Of a DNA stretch of 64,000 nucleotides, positions 1 to 7,080 are shown in pieces; positions within the stretch are counted from its first letter, which is position 1, and every line of letters starts with the position of its first letter. The stretch comes from Rhynochetos jubatus (lineage: Eukaryota > Chordata > Aves > Eurypygiformes > Rhynochetidae): assembly GCA_027574665.1 (NCBI GenBank), contig CM050676.1, forward strand, positions 6,934,157 through 6,998,156, given 5' to 3'. Position numbers and translations under genes: made by a program. The notes beneath the pieces are model-generated. The model did not search any database and was not told the origin of the DNA. It was given only the letters and a program-made list of their open reading frames with translations.

Positions 1-129
1 TTGCAAGCAACACAGCGATCCGGCTGCTCTGGCACGCAGTGCTCTGCAAAGGCGCAGCAAGAAGGGACAAGAAATTCTCTCCTAACTCTTTCTGTTTGGT
101 CGCATTACAGTGCTGCTTCAGATGGCCGT
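1..129 (+). repeat. Subunit A of the monomer (129 bp)
   Basis: This subunit aligns without gaps to 215-343 (about 72/129 identical) and to 344-472 (about 67/129 identical). Unrelated sequence would give about 32/129. Conserved blocks are TTGCAAGC at the start (shared with C), GGCACGCAGTGCTCTGC at 31-47 (shared with B as GGCATGCAGTGCTCTGC), and the core beginning AAGAAATTCTCTCC at 69. The second half is more diverged. It recurs every 472 bp. Confidence 0.9.
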
Positions 130-193
130 GTTCGGGCAGACGCTTCAACGAGCCGCGCATTCGAGCCTCTCCGAGCCTGTTAGCACAGAGAAG
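81..193 (+). other. Cryptic exon-like signals (3' splice-like 81-110, 5' splice-like at 193/194)
   Basis: A branch-point-like CCTAAC (81-86), a pyrimidine-rich run and CATTACAG (103-110), with about 25 nt between the A and the AG, resemble a metazoan 3' splice site. Eighty-three bases downstream, AAG/GTGACC at 191-199 resembles a donor. This is a pattern match only, with no evidence of transcription. The variants G94C and C82T fall in the pyrimidine and branch region in some monomers. Confidence 0.2.
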
Positions 194-214
194 GTGACCC
201 TGTGGATTTCGACT
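130..214 (+). repeat. 85-bp segment D between subunits A and B
   Basis: This segment breaks the 129-bp rhythm: core-to-core spacing is 214 bp from A to B but 129 bp from B to C and from C to the next A. It lacks the AAGAAATTC core. Short resemblances to subunit C (a GCACAG.GAGA block near 183-192 and GTGG near 202) hint that it could be a fourth subunit with about 44 bp lost. The similarity is too weak to exclude an unrelated insertion. It contains three CGAGCC direct repeats at 149, 162 and 172. Its 3' end contributes the left half of the CENP-B-box-like sequence. Confidence 0.6.
149..177 (+). repeat. Three short CGAGCC direct repeats inside segment D
   Basis: CGAGCC occurs at 149-154, 162-167 and 172-177. 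The common G163C variant destroys the middle copy, and C166A destroys it further in the seven copies of the linked 135A/163C/166A haplotype. Confidence 0.6.
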
Positions 215-223
215 TTCCCGGGG
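207..223 (+). other. CENP-B-box-like 17-mer at the D/B junction, once per monomer
   Basis: The sequence TTTCGACTTTCCCGGGG is compared with the conserved CENP-B recognition pattern NTTCGNNNNANNCGGGN. It keeps TTCG and CGGG at exact spacing and misses only the central A (T at 216): 8 of 9 defining bases. Monomers with 218G read TTTCGACTTTCGCGGGG and match equally well. It recurs every 472 bp, up to 63927-63943, and is damaged by G222T in two copies (28070 and 37038). By chance a match of at least 8/9 is expected about 0.1 times per monomer over both strands, so this is suggestive and not proof. Binding by CENP-B is untested. Confidence 0.45.
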
Positions 224-225
224 AT

Positions 226-237
226 ACAGAGCTCTGT
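226..237 (+). repeat. Perfect 12-bp palindrome ACAGAGCTCTGT
   Basis: This is a self-complementary 12-mer centred on the SacI-type GAGCTC. Monomers with 226C shorten it to 10 bp, and those with 227G shorten it to 8 bp. The two major allelic series at 226/227 therefore both sit in this palindrome. Confidence 0.8.
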
Positions 238-300
238 CTTAAGAGGCATGCAGTGCTCTGCCAAAACAAACAAGGTTTCGCTAAGAAATTCCCTCGTAGC

Positions 301-329
301 TCTTTCCCTTTTGGAGGAAAAGGGAGAGG
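301..329 (+). repeat. Inverted repeat / potential hairpin, once per monomer
   Basis: TCCCTTTT (305-312) and AAAAGGGA (318-325) form a perfect 8-bp stem around the 5-base loop GGAGG. The stem extends outward through a T/G wobble and three further pairs, giving 12 positions with two wobbles. Variant 317A (loop GGAGA) leaves the stem intact. Variant 329C, in copies at 9297, 31953, 33841, 35257, 40921 and 63577, changes the outermost pair. Confidence 0.6.
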
Positions 330-343
330 TTTGTTTCTAAGCT

Positions 344-472
344 TTGCAAGCGGTCCCGCGCTCTGCCGAAAAGGGAACGAACTGCTAGAGCACAGCGAGA
401 GAAAACAGCGCAAGCAATTCCTTCCTAGCTCTTTCTGTTGCCGAGGAACTGTGGCACTGTTGGAACTGGAGA
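344..472 (+). repeat. Subunit C of the monomer (129 bp)
   Basis: This subunit starts with TTGCAAGC like A. It has GGAACGAACTGCT at 374-386, corresponding to GGCACGCAGTGCT in A, and the core AAGCAATTCCTTCCTAGCTC at 412-431. It is 52-53% identical to A and B without gaps. It holds the frequent variant sites 387, 411 and 466. The next monomer's subunit A follows directly. Confidence 0.9.
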
Positions 473-3400
473 TTGCAAGCAACACAGCGATCCGGCTGCT
501 CTGGCACGCAGTGCTCTGCAAAGGCGCAGCAAGAAGGGACAAGAAATTCTCTCCTAACTCTTTCTGTTTGGTCGCATTACAGTGCTGCTTCAGATGTCCG
601 TGTTCGGGCAGACGCTTCAACGAGCCGCGCATTCGAGCCTCTCCGAGCCTGTTAGCACAGAGAAGGTGACCCTGTGGATTTCGACTTTCGCGGGGATACA
701 GAGCTCTGTCTTAAGAGGCATGCAGTGCTCTGCCAAAACAAACAAGGTTTCGCTAAGAAATTCCCTCGTAGCTCTTTCCCTTTTGGAGGAAAAGGGAGAG
801 GTTTGTTTCTAAGCTTTGCAAGCGGTCCCGCGCTCTGCCGAAAAGGGAACGAACTGCTGGAGCACAGCGAGAGAAAACAGCGTAAGCAATTCCTTCCTAG
901 CTCTTTCTGTTGCCGAGGAACTGTGGCACTGTTGGAAGTGGAGATTGCAAGCAACACAGCGATCCGGCTGCTCTGGCACGCAGTGCTCTGCAAGGGCGCA
1001 GCAAGAAGGGACAAGAAATTCTCTCCTAACTCTTTCTGTTTGGTCGCATTACAGTGCTGCTTCAGATGTCCGTGTTCGGGCAGACGCTTCAACGAGCCGC
1101 GCATTCGAGCCTCTCCGAGCCTGTTAGCACAGAGAAGGTGACCCTGTGGATTTCGACTTTCGCGGGGATACAGAGCTCTGTCTTAAGAGGCATGCAGTGC
1201 TCTGCCAAAACAAACAAGGTTTCGCTAAGAAATTCCCTCGTAGCTCTTTCCCTTTTGGAGGAAAAGGGAGAGGTTTGTTTCTAAGCTTTGCAAGCGGTCC
1301 CGCGCTCTGCCGAAAAGGGAACGAACTGCTAGAGCACAGCGAGAGAAAACAGCGTAAGCAATTCCTTCCTAGCTCTTTCTGTTGCCGAGGAACTGTGGCA
1401 CTGTTGGAAGTGGAGATTGCAAGCAACACAGCGATCCGGCTGCTCTGGCACGCAGTGCTCTGCAAAGGCGCAGCAAGAAGGGACAAGAAATTCTCTCCTA
1501 ACTCTTTCTGTTTGGTCGCATTACAGTGCTGCTTCAGATGTCCGTGTTCGGGCAGACGCTTCAACGAGCCGCGCATTCCAGCCTCTCCGAGCCTGTTAGC
1601 ACAGAGAAGGTGACCCTGTGGATTTCGACTTTCGCGGGGATCCAGAGCTCTGTCTTAAGAGGCATGCAGTGCTCTGCCAAAACAAACAAGGTTTCGCTAA
1701 GAAATTCCCTCGTAGCTCTTTCCCTTTTGGAGGAAAAGGGAGAGGTTTGTTTCTAAGCTTTGCAAGCGGTCCCGCGCTCTGCCGAAAAGGGAACGAACTG
1801 CTAGAGCACAGCGAGAGAAAACAGCGTAAGCAATTCCTTCCTAGCTCTTTCTGTTGCCGAGGAACTGTGGCACTGTTGGAACTGGAGATTGCAAGCAACA
1901 CAGCGATCCGGCTGCTCTGGCACGCAGTGCTCTGCAAAGGCGCAGCAAGAAGGGACAAGAAATTCTCTCCTAACTCTTTCTGTTTGGTCGCATTACAGTG
2001 CTGCTTCAGATGTCCGTGTTCGGGCAGACGCTTCAACGAGCCGCGCATTCGAGCCTCTCCGAGCCTGTTAGCACAGAGAAGGTGACCCTGTGGATTTCGA
2101 CTTTCCCGGGGATACAGAGCTCTGTCTTAAGAGGCATGCAGTGCTCTGCCAAAACAAACAAGGTTTCGCTAAGAAATTCCCTCGTAGTTCTTTCCCTTTT
2201 GGAGGAAAAGGGAGAGGTTTGTTTCTAAGCTTTGCAAGCGGTCCCGCGCTCTGCCGAAAAGGGAACGAACTGCTAGAGCACAGCGAGAGAAAACAGCGCA
2301 AGCAATTCCTTCCTAGCTCTTTCTGTTGCCGAGGAACTGTGGCACTGTTGGAAGTGGAGATTGCAAGCAACACAGCGATCCGGCTGCTCTGGCACGCAGT
2401 GCTCTGCAAAGGCGCAGCAAGAAGGGACAAGAAATTCTCTCCTAACTCTTTCTGTTTGGTCGCATTACAGTGCTGCTTCAGATGTCCGTGTTCGGGCAGA
2501 CGCTTCAACGAGCCGCGCATTCGAGCCTCTCCGAGCCTGTTAGCACAGAGAAGGTGACCCTGTGGATTTCGACTTTCCCGGGGATACAGAGCTCTGTCTT
2601 AAGAGGCATGCAGTGCTCTGCCAAAACAAACAAGGTTTCGCTAAGAAATTCCCTCGTAGCTCTTTCCCTTTTGGAGGAAAAGGGAGAGGTTTGTTTCTAA
2701 GCTTTGCAAGCGGTCCCGCGCTCTGCCGAAAAGGGAACGAACTGCTAGAGCACAGCGAGAGAAAACAGCGCAAGCAATTCCTTCCTAGCTCTTTCTGTTG
2801 CCGAGGAACTGTGGCACTGTTGGAACTGGAGATTGCAAGCAACACAGCGATCCGGCTGCTCTGGCACGCAGTGCTCTGCAAAGGCGCAGCAAGAAGGGAC
2901 AAGAAATTCTCTCCTAACTCTTTCTGTTTGGTCGCATTACAGTGCTGCTTCAGATGTCCGTGTTCGGGCAGACGCTTCAACGAGCCGCGCATTCGAGCCT
3001 CTCCGAGCCTGTTAGCACAGAGAAGGTGACCCTGTGGATTTCGACTTTCGCGGGGATACAGAGCTCTGTCTTAAGAGGCATGCAGTGCTCTGCCAAAACA
3101 AACAAGGTTTCGCTAAGAAATTCCCTCGTAGCTCTTTCCCTTTTGGAGGAAAAGGGAGAGGTTTGTTTCTAAGCTTTGCAAGCGGTCCCGCGCTCTGCCG
3201 AAAAGGGAACGAACTGCTGGAGCACAGCGAGAGAAAACAGCGTAAGCAATTCCTTCCTAGCTCTTTCTGTTGCCGAGGAACTGTGGCACTGTTGGAAGTG
3301 GAGATTGCAAGCAACACAGCGATCCGGCTGCTCTGGCACGCAGTGCTCTGCAAGGGCGCAGCAAGAAGGGACAAGAAATTCTCTCCTAACTCTTTCTGTT

Positions 3401-4248
3401 TGGTCGCATTACAGTGCTGCTTCAGATGTCCGTGTTCGGGCAGACGCTTCAACGAGCCGCGCATTCGAGCCTCTCCGAGCCTGTTAGCACAGAGAAGGTG
3501 ACCCTGTGGATTTCGACTTTCGCGGGGATACAGAGCTCTGTCTTAAGAGGCATGCAGTGCTCTGCCAAAACAAACAAGGTTTCGCTAAGAAATTCCCTCG
3601 TAGCTCTTTCCCTTTTGGAGGAAAAGGGAGAGGTTTGTTTCTAAGCTTTGCAAGCGGTCCCGCGCTCTGCCGAAAAGGGAACGAACTGCTAGAGCACAGC
3701 GAGAGAAAACAGCGTAAGCAATTCCTTCCTAGCTCTTTCTGTTGCCGAGGAACTGTGGCACTGTTGGAAGTGGAGATTGCAAGCAACACAGCGATCCGGC
3801 TGCTCTGGCACGCAGTGCTCTGCAAAGGCGCAGCAAGAAGGGACAAGAAATTCTCTCCTAACTCTTTCTGTTTGGTCGCATTACAGTGCTGCTTCAGATG
3901 TCCGTGTTCGGGCAGACGCTTCAACGAGCCGCGCATTCGAGCCTCTCCGAGCCTGTTAGCACAGAGAAGGTGACCCTGTGGATTTCGACTTTCGCGGGGA
4001 TCCAGAGCTCTGTCTTAAGAGGCATGCAGTGCTCTGCCAAAACAAACAAGGTTTCGCTAAGAAATTCCCTCGTAGCTCTTTCCCTTTTGGAGGAAAAGGG
4101 AGAGGTTTGTTTCTAAGCTTTGCAAGCGGTCCCGCGCTCTGCCGAAAAGGGAACGAACTGCTAGAGCACAGCGAGAGAAAACAGCGTAAGCAATTCCTTC
4201 CTAGCTCTTTCTGTTGCCGAGGAACTGTGGCACTGTTGGAAGTGGAGA
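473..4248 (+). repeat. Local pentameric higher-order pattern (period 2360 bp)
   Basis: Monomers 2-4 and 7-9 carry the same series of alleles: 218G with 387G and 411T, then 218G, then 218G with 226C. The 387G marks at 859 and 3219 are 2360 bp (5 monomers) apart. A related trio recurs at about 11.8-13.2 kb, with 387G at 12187. The two pentamers are similar but not identical: 466 and 163 differ. Confidence 0.65.
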
Positions 4249-7080
4249 TTGCAAGCAACACAGCGATCCGGCTGCTCTGGCACGCAGTGCTCTGCAAAGG
4301 CGCAGCAAGAAGGGACAAGAAATTCTCTCCTAACTCTTTCTGTTTGGTCGCATTACAGTGCTGCTTCAGATGTCCGTGTTCGGGCAGACGCTTCAACGAG
4401 CCGCGCATTCGAGCCTCTCCGAGCCTGTTAGCACAGAGAAGGTGACCCTGTGGATTTCGACTTTCCCGGGGATAGAGAGCTCTGTCTTAAGAGGCATGCA
4501 GTGCTCTGCCAAAACAAACAAGGTTTCCCTAAGAAATTCCCTCGTAGCTCTTTCCCTTTTGGAGGAAAAGGGAGAGGTTTGTTTCTAAGCTTTGCAAGCG
4601 GTCCCGCGCTCTGCCGAAAAGGGAACGAACTGCTAGAGCACAGCGAGAGAAAACAGCGCAAGCAATTCCTTCCTAGCTCTTTCTGTTGCCGAGGAACTGT
4701 GGCACTGTTGGAACTGGAGATTGCAAGCAACACAGCGATCCGGCTGCTCTGGCACGCAGTGCTCTGCAAAGGCGCAGCAAGAAGGGACAAGAAATTCTCT
4801 CCTAACTCTTTCTCTTTGGTCGCATTACAGTGCTGCTTCAGATGTCCGTGTTCGGGCAGACGCTTCAACGAGCCGCGCATTCGAGCCTCTCCGAGCCTGT
4901 TAGCACAGAGAAGGTGACCCTGTGGATTTCGACTTTCCCGGGGATACAGAGCTCTGTCTTAAGAGGCATGCAGTGCTCTGCCAAAACAAACAAGGTTTCC
5001 CTAAGAAATTCCCTCGTAGCTCTTTCCCTTTTGGAGGAAAAGGGAGAGGTTTGTTTCTAAGCTTTGCAAGCGGTCCCGCGCTCTGCCGAAAAGGGAACGA
5101 ACTGCTAGAGCACAGCGAGAGAAAACAGCGCAAGCAATTCCTTCCTAGCTCTTTCTGTTGCCGAGGAACTGTGGCACTGTTGGAAGTGGAGATTGCAAGC
5201 AACACAGCGATCCGGCTGCTCTGGCACGCAGTGCTCTGCAAAGGCGCAGCAAGAAGGGACAAGAAATTCTCTCCTAACTCTTTCTGTTTGGTCGCATTAC
5301 AGTGCTGCTTCAGATGTCCGTGTTCGGGCAGACGCTTCAACGAGCCGCGCATTCGAGCCTCTCCGAGCCTGTTAGCACAGAGAAGGTGACCCTGTGGATT
5401 TCGACTTTCGCGGGGATACAGAGCTCTGTCTTAAGAGGCATGCAGTGCTCTGCCAAAACAAACAAGGTTTCGCTAAGAAATTCCCTCGTAGCTCTTTCCC
5501 TTTTGGAGGAAAAGGGAGAGGTTTGTTTCTAAGCTTTGCAAGCGGTCCCGCGCTCTGCCGAAAAGGGAACGAACTGCTAGAGCACAGCGAGAGAAAACAG
5601 CGCAAGCAATTCCTTCCTAGCTCTTTCTGTTGCCGAGGAACTGTGGCACTGTTGGAAGTGGAGATTGCAAGCAACACAGCGATCCGGCTGCTCTGGCACG
5701 CAGTGCTCTGCAAAGGCGCAGCAAGAAGGGACAAGAAATTCTCTCCTAACTCTTTCTGTTTGGTCGCATTACAGTGCTGCTTCAGATGTCCGTGTTCGGG
5801 CAGACGCTTCAACGAGCCGCGCATTCGAGCCTCTCCGAGCCTGTTAGCACAGAGAAGGTGACCCTGTGGATTTCGACTTTCCCGGGGATACAGAGCTCTG
5901 TCTTAAGAGGCATGCAGTGCTCTGCCAAAACAAACAAGGTTTCCCTAAGAAATTCCCTCGTAGCTCTTTCCCTTTTGGAGGAAAAGGGAGAGGTTTGTTT
6001 CTAAGCTTTGCAAGCGGTCCCGCGCTCTGCCGAAAAGGGAACGAACTGCTAGAGCACAGCGAGAGAAAACAGCGCAAGCAATTCCTTCCTAGCTCTTTCT
6101 GTTGCCGAGGAACTGTGGCACTGTTGGAACTGGAGATTGCAAGCAACACAGCGATCCGGCTGCTCTGGCACGCAGTGCTCTGCAAAGGCGCAGCAAGAAG
6201 GGACAAGAAATTCTCTCCTAACTCTTTCTCTTTGGTCGCATTACAGTGCTGCTTCAGATGTCCGTGTTCGGGCAGACGCTTCAACGAGCCGCGCATTCCA
6301 GCCTCTCCGAGCCTGTTAGCACAGAGAAGGTGTCCCCCTGGATTTCGACTTTCGCGGGGATACAGAGCTCTGTCTTAAGAGGCATGCAGTGCTCTGCCAA
6401 AACAAACAAGGTTTCGCTAAGAAATTCCCTCGTAGCTCTTTCCCTTTTGGAGGAAAAGGGAGAGGTTTGTTTCTAAGCTTTGCAAGCGGTCCCGCGCTCT
6501 GCCGAAAAGGGAACGAACTGCTAGAGCACAGCGAGAGAAAACAGCGCAAGCAATTCCTTCCTAGCTCTTTCTGTTGCCGAGGAACTGTGGCACTGTTGGA
6601 ACTGGAGATTGCAAGCAACACAGCGATCCGGCTGCTCTGGCACGCAGTGCTCTGCAAAGGCGCAGCAAGAAGGGACAAGAAATTCTCTCCTAACTCTTTC
6701 TCTTTGGTCGCATTACAGTGCTGCTTCAGATGTCCGTGTTCGGGCAGACGCTTCAACGAGCCGCGCATTCGAGCCTCTCCGAGCCTGTTAGCACAGAGAA
6801 GGTGACCCTGTGGATTTCGACTTTCCCGGGGATACAGAGCTCTGTCTTAAGAGGCATGCAGTGCTCTGCCAAAACAAACAAGGTTTCCCTAAGAAATTCC
6901 CTCGTAGCTCTTTCCCTTTTGGAGGAAAAGGGAGAGGTTTGTTTCTAAGCTTTGCAAGCGGTTCCGCGCTCTGCCGAAAAGGGAACGAACTGCTAGAGCA
7001 CAGCGAGAGAAAACAGCGCAAGCAATTCCTTCCTAGCTCTTTCTGTTGCCGAGGAACTGTGGCACTGTTGGAACTGGAGA
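4249..7080 (+). repeat. Satellite segment enriched in 280C and 94C alleles
   Basis: 280C (TTTCCCT in place of TTTCGCT) occurs at 4528, 5000, 5944 and 6888. 94C (TTCTCTTT) occurs at 4814 and in the two monomers starting at 6137 and 6609. The three-substitution patch is at 6333-6338 and 355T is at 6963. Only satellite monomers are present. Confidence 0.7.
6333..6338 (+). repeat. Three-substitution patch (197T, 201C, 202C), first occurrence
   Basis: GGTGACCCTGTGG becomes GGTGTCCCCCTGG through three clustered substitutions with no length change. The same patch occurs at 24741-24746, 26157-26162 and 61557-61562. It removes the TGA/GTG pair that bounds the plus-strand ORFs. Joint inheritance of three changes in six bases suggests one templated event that was then spread. 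Confidence 0.8.

Larger units (their letters stand above)
215..343 (+). repeat. Subunit B of the monomer (129 bp)
   Basis: This subunit aligns ungapped to A (about 56%) and C (about 53%). It shares GGCATGCAGTGCTCTGC at 245-261 with A and the core AAGAAATTCCCTCGTAGCTC at 283-302. Its first nine bases (TTCCCGGGG) differ from the TTGCAAGC start of A and C and supply the CGGG half of the CENP-B-box-like site. It carries the hairpin at 301-329 and ends with the HindIII-type AAGCTT that spans into C. Confidence 0.9.
1..472 (+). repeat. Reference satellite monomer (copy 1)
   Basis: This is the first complete monomer and serves as the coordinate system for all unit positions given elsewhere. Order: subunit A 1-129, segment D 130-214, subunit B 215-343, subunit C 344-472. 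It has 248 G+C of 472 and 25 CpG by hand count. The main variable positions across the array are 50 (A/G), 94 (G/C), 125 (G/T), 163 (G/C), 218 (C/G), 226 (A/C), 227 (C/G), 280 (G/C), 387 (A/G), 411 (C/T) and 466 (C/G). The choice of start is arbitrary because the array is tandem. This phase was used because the window begins here and because it coincides with a subunit boundary. Confidence 0.98.
180..632 (-). other. Recurring 150-codon minus-strand ORF, judged non-coding
   Basis: An ATG-started reading frame of 150 codons recurs in nearly every monomer at 472-bp steps. Its translation holds three copies of a KELG-type motif (KELGENFL, KELGRNCL, KELRGNFL) at residues 24, 67 and 110. They are exactly 43 residues apart because each 129-bp subunit is a multiple of three. 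It matches no family I recognise. It overlaps antisense to an equally long plus ORF, and monomer variants change its residues without apparent constraint. A405T at 17397 truncates one copy. The openness is best explained by homogenised repeats and not by selection. Confidence 0.75.
202..669 (+). other. Recurring 155-codon plus-strand ORF, judged non-coding
   Basis: This frame is open for nearly a full monomer length, starts at a GTG and not an ATG, and stops at TGA across the monomer boundary. It carries three basic KKF/KQF..SSF-like segments spaced by 43 residues, mirroring the 129-bp subunits. Because 472 is not divisible by three, successive monomers place it in successive frames. Two copies are cut by G32A stop codons (9944 and 19384). 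Common variants replace P/R, T/P/R, A/P, V/L, C/S and W/C, which argues against purifying selection. No recognisable domain. Confidence 0.75.

Noticed and set aside
305-317. pJ-alpha-type satellite motif (TTCCCTTTTGG)
   Set aside because: Only the pyrimidine half resembles the consensus. The downstream half does not match.
355-370. Second, reverse-strand CENP-B-like match (CCCG...CGAA)
   Set aside because: The spacing is one base too long and the central base is wrong.
1-472. Assignment to a named satellite such as the 483-bp cat FA-SAT or to a specific species
   Set aside because: The lengths differ and I cannot confirm sequence identity from memory. A database search of the 472-bp consensus would decide.
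180-632. Minus-strand 150-codon ORF with KELG repeats as a real protein
   Set aside because: The motif repetition follows directly from the 129-bp subunits. No promoter or intron structure and no known family is visible, and allele changes are not codon-aware.
202-669. Plus-strand 155-codon ORF in each monomer as a tandem gene family
   Set aside because: It starts at GTG and not ATG, the monomer length is not a multiple of 3, it overlaps an equally long antisense ORF, variants are mostly residue-changing, and no domain is recognisable.
816-1127. 103-codon ORF present only in some monomers
   Set aside because: It arises wherever A387G removes a TAG stop. It has a TTG start and simply tracks that polymorphism.
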